A stretch of 64,000 bases of DNA. Source: Pseudarthrobacter equi (GTDB lineage: Bacteria > Actinomycetota > Actinomycetes > Actinomycetales > Micrococcaceae). Positions 16,196-24,493 of the stretch are shown here, one piece after another. The notes beneath the pieces were generated by a model, which did no database searches, was not told where the DNA came from, and saw only the letters and a program-made list of their open reading frames with translations. Made by a program: the position numbers and the translations under genes. The DNA is taken from contig NZ_LT629779.1 in NCBI RefSeq assembly GCF_900105535.1, positions 248,001 to 312,000 of the forward strand, in the 5' to 3' direction. Position 1 is the stretch's first letter; every line of letters starts with the position of its first letter.

Positions 16196-16786
16196 TTACG
16201 GCTTAGCGGCCGTACTGCGGGAATCGTGCCTGAGCGTCAGCCCGGACAGCGCCCACAACACACCGAGGATGATGGCCCCGCCGCCGGCCACGCCCAGCAG
16301 TGCGTGCGCACCGAGGCTGATGAAGAACGGCAGGATCACCGCCGTTCCGAGGCTGATGAGGCCGGAGGTGATCCAGTCGCGGGCCAGGACGTGCCGGCCG
16401 CGGTTCCGGATGCCGCAGGCCAGCTCCAGGGCTCCGGCGACGCCGAGCCCCAGCGCCGCGATGACACCGAACAGGAGGTCGCTGTGTAGCAGGAGCACCG
16501 CGAACCCAGCACCCGCCAGCACGGATCCGGCAGCCGAAAGCAGCTTGCCGGACGCAGAGTCGCGCCCGAAGCCGGTAGCCGGGATACCCCAGAGGGTGAC
16601 GGCGCCGATGGCCAGGAGGTACAGGCCGCCGGCCCAGCCCATGGCTTCCACGGAGGGCGTCGCCCAAAAAATCGTTACTGCGCCGAAGACCAGCGAGGCG
16701 GCGGAGCGCAGCAGGACCGGCTTCCACAGGTCAGGGCGGGGGGCGGTTCCCTGGGCGGCGCCTGCGGGTGTCAAGGGTTGTGTCAC
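16196..16786 (-). CDS. Multi-helix membrane protein of unknown function
   Basis: A 196-residue protein with six predicted membrane helices after a short polar N-terminus. Its layout of paired hydrophobic segments separated by short turns (LYLLAIGAVTLWGIP, VIAALGLGVAGALELACGI) resembles the HdeD/DUF308-like membrane proteins, but similarity is loose. Translation starts at GTG. It lies 26 bases downstream of the MATE gene on the same strand and may be co-transcribed with it. Confidence 0.65.
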   Translation of the reverse strand: MTQPLTPAGAAQGTAPRPDLWKPVLLRSAASLVFGAVTIFWATPSVEAMGWAGGLYLLAIGAVTLWGIPATGFGRDSASGKLLSAAGSVLAGAGFAVLLLHSDLLFGVIAALGLGVAGALELACGIRNRGRHVLARDWITSGLISLGTAVILPFFISLGAHALLGVAGGGAIILGVLWALSGLTLRHDSRSTAAKP

Positions 16787-16812
16787 CGGTCCAGTTTAGT
16801 TGCGCGTCCCGG

Positions 16813-18165
16813 TTAGGCCGAACCCAGCACCATCCACCGGTCGCTCCGGGCGCGCAAGCCCAGCGTGAGCGCCCGGGCAGCCATGTATCCGATGGAGAAT
16901 GCCGCCCAGAGCCAGCCGAGCCCCGCAACCCCTGAAACTCCGGAGAACGCGACAGCCGCCAGCATCGGGGCATACGCCGCAACATTCATCAGGCCGGCCA
17001 GGGCCAGGTAGCGGGCATCCCCCGCGCCAATCAGCACTCCGTCCAGCACAAACACGTAGCCCGCAATCGGCTGGCCCACAGCCAGGATCCACAGGGCAAC
17101 CGCCAGGGCGGCCTGTACATCCCGGTCGGGGGTGAAGAGGGCGCCCGCCCACGGCGCCACCGCCGCGAGGAGCAGCCCCGTGACCACGCCGAAGCCGATG
17201 CCCCAGCGGATCATGGTGGTGGTCAGCACCCGGGCCCGGGCGGCGTTCGAACCGCCCAATTCCTTGCCGATCAGCGCCTGCGCAGCGATGGCCAGCGCGT
17301 CCAGGGCGAAGGCCAGGAAGGAAAAGATGGTCATTGCCAGCTGGTGTGCCGCCAGGTTAATGGCACCCTGCCCGGTCACCACCAGGACCGTCACCAGGAT
17401 GGCGGCCCGCAGGCTGAGCGTGCGCAGCATGAGCCAGGACCCCACCCTGGTCATGCTGCGGATGCCGCGCCAGCTGGGCAACAGCGATACGCCATGCCGG
17501 ACGGCGTTGCGCCGCACCATCAGCACGTAGACCGCCGCCATGCACCACTGCGCCACGCTGGTGCCCACCGCGGAGCCGGTGACGGACCAGTTAAGCCCGT
17601 AAACCAGCCAGAGATTCAGGACGATATTCAGCCCGAAGCCGGCAGTGGCCACCACCAGCGGGGTGCGGGTGTCTTGCAGCCCGCGGAGTACGCCGGTTCC
17701 GGCAAAGACCAACAGCATCGCCACAAGTCCCGGCATGGACCAGCGGAGGTAGTCGACAGCGAAGGCGCGCACCTCGCCTTCTGCGCCCATGAGCCCGATC
17801 AGCGGTTCTGCGGCCACAAAGCCAGCTGCCGCCAGGACGACTCCCAGCAGCATGGCCAGCCAGACGCCGTCGCGCCCTGCCGCCAGCGCTTTCCCAAGCT
17901 GGCCGTCGCCGATGGCCCGGGCCACCGCAGGGGTGGTGGAGTAGGCGAGGAAAACCATCAGCCCGACGACGGTGTGCAGCACGGCCGAGGCCAGTCCCAC
18001 GCCGGCCAGCTGGGCCACTCCCAGGTGTCCAATTATGGCCGAGTCCGCCAGCAGGAACAGGGGTTCGGCCACGAGTGCACCGAACGCGGGGACGGCGAGA
18101 CGGAGGATCTCGCGGGCATTGCCGCGGCGCGACACTACAGGCGCGGAAGTGGAGGGTTGGGACAC
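16813..18165 (-). CDS. MATE-family multidrug efflux transporter (DinF type)
   Basis: Na+- or H+-driven exporter of the MATE family. The 450 residues form twelve predicted helices in two halves, with the conserved openings REILRLAVPAFGALVAEPLFLLADSAIIGHLG in the first half and ALAIAAQALIGKELGG at the start of the second. The second opening is the DinF-type signature. DinF proteins are linked to oxidative stress and toxic-compound efflux. The GTG start gives the usual N-terminal length. It may be co-transcribed with the membrane protein downstream. Confidence 0.92.
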   Translation of the reverse strand: MSQPSTSAPVVSRRGNAREILRLAVPAFGALVAEPLFLLADSAIIGHLGVAQLAGVGLASAVLHTVVGLMVFLAYSTTPAVARAIGDGQLGKALAAGRDGVWLAMLLGVVLAAAGFVAAEPLIGLMGAEGEVRAFAVDYLRWSMPGLVAMLLVFAGTGVLRGLQDTRTPLVVATAGFGLNIVLNLWLVYGLNWSVTGSAVGTSVAQWCMAAVYVLMVRRNAVRHGVSLLPSWRGIRSMTRVGSWLMLRTLSLRAAILVTVLVVTGQGAINLAAHQLAMTIFSFLAFALDALAIAAQALIGKELGGSNAARARVLTTTMIRWGIGFGVVTGLLLAAVAPWAGALFTPDRDVQAALAVALWILAVGQPIAGYVFVLDGVLIGAGDARYLALAGLMNVAAYAPMLAAVAFSGVSGVAGLGWLWAAFSIGYMAARALTLGLRARSDRWMVLGSA

Positions 18166-18243
18166 CGTGCCAGCTTAACGGCCACTGGGCGGGGACCCGG
18201 GGCACTGTGACGTCACGGTCATGACATATCCCACAGAATACCC

Positions 18244-18269
18244 GGATTGGTTGACTCTTCAACCAATCC
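18244..18269. promoter_or_regulatory. Perfect inverted repeat upstream of doxX-like gene
   Basis: GGATTGGTTGA and TCAACCAATCC, 11 bases each, are separated by CTCT. The element lies 88 bases before the DoxX start, where an operator would be expected. The TTGA/TCAA core resembles MarR-type and related operators. It has no T run and no gene ends into it, so a terminator is less likely. Confidence 0.7.
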
Positions 18270-18357
18270 TGCGAAACACTGGAGGAGTTCAACGCTGCGA
18301 TCCGGCCCCTGCTTGCATGTGTCCAGCTCCGACCGATATCCGAAACGGTGAAACCCC

Positions 18358-18792
18358 ATGAACCAGTCCCGCCTTACCACCACCGCCATCACAGCCCTCC
18401 GCATTGTCCTGGGCTTCCTCTTCGCAGCCCACGGCTGGCAGAAGTTCAACGAATGGACCATTGCCGGCACCCAGGCGTCCTTCGCCAAGATGGGCGTGCC
18501 TGCCGCCGATGTGATGGCCCCGGCCGTTGCGGTCCTCGAATTCGCCGGCGGCATCGCCCTGGTCCTGGGCATCCTGACCCGCGTGGTGGCCGCCCTCCTG
18601 GCCATCGACATGCTGGGCGCCCTCTTCCTGGTGCACGCTCCGGCCGGAGTTTTCGCTGCCAACGGCGGCTACGAGCTGGTCCTGCTCCTCGCAGCTGCCG
18701 CGTTCGCACTGGCCCTCACCGGCGCCGGCCGCGTCTCCGTGGACCGCGCCCTCTTCGGGCGCAGGAACTCCAAGCTGGCAGTCCTGGCCTAA
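18358..18792 (+). CDS. DoxX-family membrane protein
   Basis: A 144-residue, four-helix membrane protein of the DoxX/DoxD superfamily. The diagnostic block RIVLGFLFAAHGWQKF is at residues 16-31, and EFAGGIALVLGILTR follows in the second helix. Family members take part in redox and thiol stress defence (for example the mycobacterial DoxX-SseA-SodA complex), but no partner is visible here. A conserved inverted repeat upstream suggests repressor control. A hairpin follows the stop codon. Confidence 0.9.
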   Translation: MNQSRLTTTAITALRIVLGFLFAAHGWQKFNEWTIAGTQASFAKMGVPAADVMAPAVAVLEFAGGIALVLGILTRVVAALLAIDMLGALFLVHAPAGVFAANGGYELVLLLAAAAFALALTGAGRVSVDRALFGRRNSKLAVLA

Positions 18793-18804
18793 AGCCGAAA
18801 CGCC

Positions 18805-18842
18805 CGACGGCGGCTGCGCACCACGGTGCGTGGCCGCCGTCG
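18805..18842 (+). terminator. Terminator-like hairpin after the DoxX gene
   Basis: CGACGGCGGC at 18805-18814 pairs with GCCGCCGTCG at 18833-18842. The inner GCGCACC/GGTGCG(T) extends the stem to about 17 bp with a 2- to 4-base loop. A short TGGTTT follows. It lies 13 bases after the stop. Confidence 0.75.
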
Positions 18843-19011
18843 TGGTTTAACCGGCGCCCGGGACGCTGAAAGGGTGCGAATCCGCTGTTCGGCCTACAGC
18901 GATCCGGCACCCTTCCAGCGATTTCGGGAAGTGACGGCCGGTCATGCGCCTCTTGGCCCGGCATTGCGGCCGAACCGGCCGGTAACCGGCAGCGTCAGTA
19001 TGATCGGCAGC

Positions 19012-19983
19012 ATGACTGAGACCGGTGCGCCCAACTCCGTGACCCTCCGCTTCCTGGCGGCACCCACCGACGTTGGCCACAGCGGCTCCGTGGATGCCGG
19101 GACGGTGTTGGAGTGGGTGGACAAGGCCGCCTACGCCGCCGCCGTGGGGTGGGCGAAGTCTTACTGCGTCACGGCATACGTGGGCAACATCCACTTCGCG
19201 GATCCCGTCAACAGCGGCGACATGGTGGAGGTGGAGGCCACCATCGTCTACACCGGCCGGTCCTCCATGCACATCCGCACCGTGGTCTCCTCCAGCGACC
19301 CCAAGGGCGGCCCCGCCACCATGCGCAGCCAGTGCATGGTGATCTTCGTGGCGGTGGGCGAGGACGGCAAGCCCACCCCGGTCAAGCAGTTTGGGCCCGT
19401 CAGCGCCGCGGAGATCGAACAGCGCGACCACGCCCTGGCCCGGATCAAGGTCCGGGAACAGATCGTCGAAGCTATGAACCATCAGGAATATACCGACGCC
19501 GGAACGGCCGAGCGGGTGACGTTGCGCTTCATGGCTGCACCCACCGACGTGAACTGGGGCGGCAAGGTCCACGGCGGAATCGTCATGAGGTGGATCGATG
19601 AGGCCGCCTACGTCTGCGCGTCACGCTACTGCGGCAAGGACACGGTGGCGGTGTTCTCCGGCGGTGTCCGCTTCTACCGGCCCCTCCTGATCGGTCACGT
19701 GGTGGAGGTGGAGGCCCGCCTCGTCTACACCGGCACGAAGGGGATGCACATCGCCGTCCACGTCCGCTCCGGCGATCCCAAGGGCCGTGAACTGAACCTC
19801 ACCACGTATTGCCTCACGGTCATGGTGGCGCGCGACGGCGCAGGCAACTCAGTGCCGATCCCGGCCTGGGTGCCGCTCAGCGACGAAGACAAGCGGCTTC
19901 ACGCCCACGCGCGGGAACTGCTGGAGATCAGGGGCACAGCGCCGGGGAACCGGATGCCAAACCACCTTCTGGCCAAGGACTGA
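19012..19983 (+). CDS. Acyl-CoA thioesterase with two hotdog domains
   Basis: Hydrolyses acyl-CoA to free acid and CoA. The 323-residue protein is an internal duplication: residues 7-145 and 164-305 align, each with VTLRF(L/M)AAPTDV, a central helix and VEVEA-x-(I/L)VYTG. This is the tandem BACH/Acot7-like form. In the second copy the active-site region reads GKVHGGIVMRWIDEAAY; in the first it reads GSVDAGTVLEWVDKAAY, so the two halves have diverged and probably contribute different residues to a shared site. The ATG at 19012 is chosen at the first conserved strand; one at 19000 is possible. No ribosome site is evident. Confidence 0.88.
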   Translation: MTETGAPNSVTLRFLAAPTDVGHSGSVDAGTVLEWVDKAAYAAAVGWAKSYCVTAYVGNIHFADPVNSGDMVEVEATIVYTGRSSMHIRTVVSSSDPKGGPATMRSQCMVIFVAVGEDGKPTPVKQFGPVSAAEIEQRDHALARIKVREQIVEAMNHQEYTDAGTAERVTLRFMAAPTDVNWGGKVHGGIVMRWIDEAAYVCASRYCGKDTVAVFSGGVRFYRPLLIGHVVEVEARLVYTGTKGMHIAVHVRSGDPKGRELNLTTYCLTVMVARDGAGNSVPIPAWVPLSDEDKRLHAHARELLEIRGTAPGNRMPNHLLAKD

Positions 19984-20011
19984 CCCAGGGCCAGCCACTC
20001 CGGCGTCGGGC

Positions 20012-21397
20012 CTAGAAGCCTCCGCCGCCGCCGGCGTCACCGGCCATGTTGGCGAACCGGGAGTAGTGGCCCTGGAACGCCACCACGATGTCCTTGGTGG
20101 GGCCGTTACGGTGCTTGGCAATCAGGATGTCGGCCTCACCGGCGCGCGGGGATTCCTTGTCGTAGACGTCCTCACGGTGCAGCAGGATGACCATGTCGGC
20201 GTCCTGCTCGATGGAGCCGGATTCACGGAGGTCCGAGACCATGGGGCGCTTGTCTTGCCGCTGCTCGGAGCCACGGTTCAGCTGGGACAGGGCGATGACC
20301 GGCACCTGGAGTTCCTTGGCCAGCAGCTTGAGGGCACGTGAGAACTCGGAGACTTCCTGCTGGCGCGACTCCACTTTCTTGCCGGAGCTCATGAGCTGCA
20401 GGTAGTCGAGGATGACTAGCTTGAGGTCATGCTGCTGCTTCAGGCGGCGGCACTTGGCCCGGATCTCCATGAGGGACATGTTCGGGCTGTCATCGATGAA
20501 CAACGGAGCGTCGTTCATGCGGCCCATGGTGGTGGCGATCTTGGACCACTGTTCGTCCTTGATGGTGCCCTTGCGGAGGTCCTGCAGCCCGATGGTTGCC
20601 TCGGCCGAGAGGAGGCGCATGGCAATCTCGTTTCGGCCCATTTCCAGGGAGAACATGACGGTGGCCAGGTTGTTCTTGATCGCCGCCGAGCGGGCGAAGT
20701 CCAGCGCAAAGGTGGACTTGCCCACCGCGGGACGGGCTGCGATGACGATCATCTGGCCCGGGTGCAGGCCGTGGGTAAGTTCGTCGAGCTCATAGAAGCC
20801 GGTGGGTACACCCACCATGCCTTCGCCACGGTGGCCGGAGGCCTCGATCTCGTCCACGGTGGATTCCATGACGTCCTTCAGGACCACGTAATCCTCAGCC
20901 GTCCGGCGCTCGGCAACAGCGTAGACCTCGGCCTGGGCCTGGTTGACCAGGTCCTCCACTTCGCCGTCTGAGCCGTAGCCCAGCTGGACGATCTTGGTCC
21001 CGGCGTTGACGAGACGGCGCAGCACCGCACGTTCGGCAACGATTTCGGCGTAGTAGCCGGCGTTGGCTGCCGTGGGAACAGTCTGGATCAGCTCGTGCAG
21101 GTAGGCCGGGCCACCGATCCTGTTGATCTCGGCCCGCTTGGTCAGCTCGTCAGAGACGGTGACGGCGTCCGCGGGCTCACCGCGGCCGTAAAGATCGATG
21201 ATCGCTTCGTAAATGGTTTCGTGGGCAGGGCGGTAGAAGTCCTGGCCGCGGAGGATCTCCACAACGTCGGCGATGGCATCTTTGGACAGCATCATGCCGC
21301 CCAGGACGGATTGCTCAGCCGGGATGTCCTGCGGAGGCTTTCGGCTCGCGTCTGATCCGCGGGTAGTTTCGACCTCGTCCAGATGCGCGATTGACAA
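20012..21397 (-). CDS. dnaB: Replicative DNA helicase
   Basis: Hexameric helicase that unwinds DNA at the replication fork. At 461 residues it has the N-terminal helical domain (IPAEQSVLGGMML, about residues 25-130) and the RecA-like domain with Walker A ARPAVGKSTFA (K227), Walker B VILDYLQLM and the arginine-finger region. No intein interrupts the sequence, unlike several actinobacterial dnaB genes. The start is TTG with GGAGGA about ten bases upstream, and upstream of it lies a DnaA-box-rich region. It follows the rpsF-ssb-rpsR-rplI operon in the gene order usual for actinobacteria, with several genes between. Confidence 0.96.
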   Translation of the reverse strand: MSIAHLDEVETTRGSDASRKPPQDIPAEQSVLGGMMLSKDAIADVVEILRGQDFYRPAHETIYEAIIDLYGRGEPADAVTVSDELTKRAEINRIGGPAYLHELIQTVPTAANAGYYAEIVAERAVLRRLVNAGTKIVQLGYGSDGEVEDLVNQAQAEVYAVAERRTAEDYVVLKDVMESTVDEIEASGHRGEGMVGVPTGFYELDELTHGLHPGQMIVIAARPAVGKSTFALDFARSAAIKNNLATVMFSLEMGRNEIAMRLLSAEATIGLQDLRKGTIKDEQWSKIATTMGRMNDAPLFIDDSPNMSLMEIRAKCRRLKQQHDLKLVILDYLQLMSSGKKVESRQQEVSEFSRALKLLAKELQVPVIALSQLNRGSEQRQDKRPMVSDLRESGSIEQDADMVILLHREDVYDKESPRAGEADILIAKHRNGPTKDIVVAFQGHYSRFANMAGDAGGGGGF

Positions 21398-21549
21398 AGC
21401 TGCCGTCCTCCATAGTTACCGGGCACGCCCGGTGGTTGCCGTCCTGCAAAGGCTTCGCCGGAAATCCGGGTCCGCCACCTGTCCAATGTCTACCGGCAGG
21501 GTCCGACACTGCGGCTGACCTGGCCTCCGACCCGACTTGTGCACAGGAG

Positions 21550-22027
21550 TTATCCCCAAATCCACAGGTTTTCCACAGAGACCCCTCCCCTGGGGTTTGC
21601 CGCAGCCGTCCGGCCTGCCTTCGATGCAGGTCCGCGGGCCGCAATTGATCCCCGGAACAGGTACCCCGCCACGCTAGCGGCCCCCGGCCCCACCGCAAAG
21701 TCCACCACCGGGACTGCCTGTGGATAACCTGTGCACTAACCGGCATAGCTTGTGCACAGCCTGTGTGGAAAGTTGTGGAAAAGAAAAAAGTTTGACTCTC
21801 GTAATGGCTCTGACCTGCGAAAACTCTTCACACGGCATGTGGAGCAAATATTTCTTTTGTGGAATTTCATCCACAGCGGCGTGTCGGAACATGCCGCTCC
21901 TGCGCGTGTTGCCGGCATCCGTGACACACCTCATCCGGGCCCTTTGGACGGATTTCATATTCCCTCGAAGGATTGCCCGGCGGCCAGTGGGCCGAGCATG
22001 CAGCGCGGTGAATATTGCTGTGGATAA
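21550..22027. promoter_or_regulatory. Cluster of DnaA-box-like sequences upstream of dnaB
   Basis: The 656-base gap between dnaB and the next gene holds no credible CDS. It contains two exact DnaA boxes on the reverse strand (TGTGGATAA at 21719-21727 and 22019-22027). Several one-mismatch copies are also present: TTATCCCCA at 21550-21558, TTTTCCACA at 21569-21577, TGTGGAAAA at 21774-21782 and TCATCCACA at 21867-21875. Weaker TGTGGA copies lie between them. A locally A-rich stretch (about 21772-21795) adjoins. This suggests DnaA binding, either to regulate dnaB or as a titration or accessory site. Confidence 0.65.
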
Positions 22028-22053
22028 CCCGGATCTGCCCTAAGCTCGTAGGT

Positions 22054-22197
22054 ATGGGCGAACTACTCCTGGTTCTGTTGCCTGCGATTGTCCTGGTGGT
22101 GATTATGTGGGGTCTTGTGACGTCCGCCGGCCCCGGGTCCTTTCCGCAGCGATCCCGGCCACATCCGCAGCAACAGGTAGATAGAGAACGGCTTTAG
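22054..22197 (+). CDS. Small single-pass membrane protein (47 aa)
   Basis: Not recognised. The short frame MGELLLVLLPAIVLVVIMW is a plain transmembrane helix followed by a proline- and glutamine-rich polar tail. No strong ribosome site is visible. It ends four bases before the next gene on the same strand, so it would be the first gene of a pair. The composition favours a real small membrane protein, but this could also be a non-coding leader. Confidence 0.5.
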   Translation: MGELLLVLLPAIVLVVIMWGLVTSAGPGSFPQRSRPHPQQQVDRERL

Positions 22198-22201
22198 AAC
22201 C

Positions 22202-22774
22202 ATGGAATCGCTAGTCATCCCCGCCCTCATCCTTGTGGCTGTGGCAGTTGCCGTTGTACTGGCTTCCCGCGCCTTGGGCAAGAGGAAGGCTGCGCATGAC
22301 GCCGCTCCCCAGCAGCCCGCCCCTGGCGCCGCAGAGCTGGCCCGGACCGCAGCCGCCAAGCTGTCCGAAGCAGAACACCGGCGTATATATGCGCTGATCG
22401 CTCAAGGGCAGGCGATGGCCGCCATCAAGCTGTACTACGAGGCGACCGGAGACGGCCTGCGTGCCTCCCGCGACGCCGTCGGGGCCCTGGCCTCCCACCC
22501 GCAGCCCTACCGCAGCCCGGCAGCCCCCGGAAGCACACCGGAGGACGACGAAGACGACGAGCCGCAGCGCTTCCCGTACCGCTACCGGGCCATCGCCAGC
22601 AAGGGCGACGTGACCCGCGAAGTCAGCAGCAACATGCTCAATGACGAGATTTACGGCAGGATCCGCACACTGGCCCGCAACGGGGATGCAGAGGCAGCCG
22701 CTGCAGCCTTGACGCGCCACTCAGACATTTCCATGAAGCAGGCGCGGGAGTTCATCGAACTCCTCGACGACTAA
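22202..22774 (+). CDS. Membrane-anchored protein with ribosomal L7/L12-like motifs
   Basis: A 190-residue protein with an N-terminal membrane helix (residues 4-22, ending RALGKRK) and a cytoplasmic part. The block AMAAIKLYYEATGDGLRASRDAV (about residues 73-95) resembles the C-terminal domain of ribosomal protein L7/L12, where AIK-x3-E-x-T-G-L-x-E-A-K is conserved. A second related helical unit lies at the end (AAAAALTRHSDISMKQAREFIELLDD). The linker is acidic (DDEDDEPQ). Function unknown; it is not the ribosomal stalk protein itself. Confidence 0.75.
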   Translation: MESLVIPALILVAVAVAVVLASRALGKRKAAHDAAPQQPAPGAAELARTAAAKLSEAEHRRIYALIAQGQAMAAIKLYYEATGDGLRASRDAVGALASHPQPYRSPAAPGSTPEDDEDDEPQRFPYRYRAIASKGDVTREVSSNMLNDEIYGRIRTLARNGDAEAAAAALTRHSDISMKQAREFIELLDD

Positions 22775-22820
22775 GAGCCGGCCAGCCCGCAGGCCGGCCG
22801 GCTCAGAGCCGATCGGCTGG

Positions 22821-23447
22821 TCAGTTGGTTCCTGAGATTCCCGCGAGCAGCTGCTCGAACGGAAGGGATTCCATGGGGGCCAGCTTGCGGCCCGGCTGCA
22901 GCCCTTCCAGGAGCTGCGAAAACTCGCCGGATGCCCGGTCCACCCTGCTGGCCAGGGAGGTGCCGGCGTCGCTCGCTGCGCCCCAGTCCTGTGGCCCGGC
23001 GAACACGGCCGTGGCTGCAATCCGGGTGCGGAGGTAGCTGAACAGGGGGCGCATGGCGTAGTCCAGAACCATCTGGTGCCGGTCCGTGCCGCCGGTGGCG
23101 CCCAGCAGGACCGCCTTGCCGTCCAGTGACTTGGGGTCCAGCACGTCGAAGAACGACTTGAAGAGCCCGCTGTACGAGGCGCTGAACACCGGGGACACCG
23201 CGATGAGGCCGTCTGAAGCTTCAACCGCGGCGATCACGTCGGCCAGGTGCGGGGCTGCGTAGCCCGTAACGAAGTTGTTGGCGATGTCCACCGCCAGGTC
23301 CCGCAGCTCGACGGTTTCCACTTCCACGCTGTATCCGGCGGCCTCCAGTTGCCGCTTGGCCGATGCCGCCAACTGGTCGGCAAGAAGGCGGCTCGACGAC
23401 GGGACGCCGAGTCCGGCGGAAAGGACGGTGATGCGGCGGGTTTCCAT
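22821..23447 (-). CDS. NADPH-dependent FMN reductase, CE1759 type
   Basis: Flavodoxin-like reductase of 208 residues that reduces FMN with NAD(P)H for a partner monooxygenase or for redox defence. The opening METRRITVLSAGLGVPSSSR carries the phosphate-binding loop and SPVFSASYSGLFKSFFD is the second family block. GPQDWGAA and a conserved C-terminal helix complete the fold. ACAGGAGAAC eight bases before the ATG fixes the start at 23447. A near-perfect 20-base inverted repeat upstream suggests repression. No flavin-dependent monooxygenase gene is adjacent. Confidence 0.88.
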   Translation of the reverse strand: METRRITVLSAGLGVPSSSRLLADQLAASAKRQLEAAGYSVEVETVELRDLAVDIANNFVTGYAAPHLADVIAAVEASDGLIAVSPVFSASYSGLFKSFFDVLDPKSLDGKAVLLGATGGTDRHQMVLDYAMRPLFSYLRTRIAATAVFAGPQDWGAASDAGTSLASRVDRASGEFSQLLEGLQPGRKLAPMESLPFEQLLAGISGTN

Positions 23448-23476
23448 GGCGTTCTCCTGTTGCTGGTTCACTCATC

Positions 23477-23496
23477 GTACATGCATTTGCATCTAC
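23477..23496. promoter_or_regulatory. Operator-like inverted repeat upstream of FMN reductase
   Basis: GTA-C-ATGCA-TT-TGCAT-C-TAC forms a 20-base imperfect palindrome with 8 of 9 outer base pairs matched in each arm. It sits 30 bases upstream of the FMN reductase start, overlapping the expected promoter. The form is typical of MarR- or TetR-type binding sites. The regulator gene is not in the neighbourhood. Confidence 0.65.
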
Positions 23497-23584
23497 TTGA
23501 TGAACAGGCGTCGCTTCTGGAGTATTCCCTGCGCAGGATCCCCAAGCAGGGCTGCGGTCCGGAGCCATCCCGCGAAGAGGGAAT

Positions 23585-24436
23585 CTACAGCGTGACAGTC
23601 CCGCGGATGCAGGTGGCGGAGTGGCCGCCCACCCAGATGTTCGGCCCCTCGGCGGAGACGTGGACGCGGCCTGCACGGCCCAGCACGGTGCCCTGTGCCG
23701 CCACGTACTGCTCCGGCGCCCGCCCGGTGCCGATCAGCCACTGCGCGGCGCCTGCGTTGAAGCTGCCCGTCACGGGATCCTCCACCATGGCATCGCCCGG
23801 GATGAAGGTACGGACCTCAAAATCGGCGTCCCCGCCCGGCTGGTGCGGGCCTATAACCCCGATCTTCAGGCTCCCCATGGCAGCAAGGTCCGGCTCGAGG
23901 GCCAGGACCTGCTCAGCCGATCCCAGCAAAACCCCAATCCACTCGGGGCCGTTGACCAGCCAGGACGCATCAAGGACGTCGGGCGCGGGCAGCCGAAGAG
24001 CGGCGGCCAGCTGCCGGCGGACAGAGCTGTCCACGGGTTCGAAGCGCGTGAGTGGCGGCGCGGCGAAGGCGAGCCGCCCGCCGTCGCGCTTTATCCGCAC
24101 GAGCCCGGCCCCGCACTCCTGCACCAGCCAGTCGGCCGACTTCGGCACGCCGCCGGCCTCAAGCCAGGTGTGCGCAGAGCCCAGCGTCGGGTGGCCGGCG
24201 AAAGGAAACTCCTCGGTGCCGGTGAAGATGCGTACCCGGTAGTCCGCCTCAGGGGCCGTGGGCGGCAGTAGGAACGTGGTCTCGGAAAGATTCGTCCAGT
24301 TGGCGAAGTGCTGCATCTGCTCCGCGGACAGGTCTTCGGCGTCAACCACCACAGCCAGCGGGTTGCCGCGGTAGGGTTCGGCGGAAAAGACGTCGGCCTG
24401 GTGGAACGGGCGGATTCGCATGCTCTGGTTGGTCAC
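23585..24436 (-). CDS. PhzF-like isomerase/epimerase family protein
   Basis: Member of the diaminopimelate-epimerase-fold PhzF family, 283 residues. The active-site glutamate is E52 in NLSETTF, and RIFTGTEEFPFAGHPTLGSAHTWLE is the second core motif. Repetition of the fold in the C-terminal half (VRTFIPGDAMVEDPVTGSFNAGAAQWL) is as expected. True PhzF makes phenazine, but no other phenazine gene is present, so the in vivo reaction is unknown. The start is taken at GTG 24436; ATG 24421 is an alternative. It is divergent from the DUF1801-type gene. Confidence 0.9.
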   Translation of the reverse strand: MTNQSMRIRPFHQADVFSAEPYRGNPLAVVVDAEDLSAEQMQHFANWTNLSETTFLLPPTAPEADYRVRIFTGTEEFPFAGHPTLGSAHTWLEAGGVPKSADWLVQECGAGLVRIKRDGGRLAFAAPPLTRFEPVDSSVRRQLAAALRLPAPDVLDASWLVNGPEWIGVLLGSAEQVLALEPDLAAMGSLKIGVIGPHQPGGDADFEVRTFIPGDAMVEDPVTGSFNAGAAQWLIGTGRAPEQYVAAQGTVLGRAGRVHVSAEGPNIWVGGHSATCIRGTVTL

Positions 24437-24493
24437 CGGTGCAGGCTATCACCGGTGTGGCCGCACCCCAGCGGCGTCTGCCACACTACGTCC

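Noticed and set aside
21550..22027. Chromosome origin oriC
   Set aside because: oriC in actinobacteria lies by dnaA/dnaN/rpmH, none of which is here. The cluster is described as a DnaA-binding region only.
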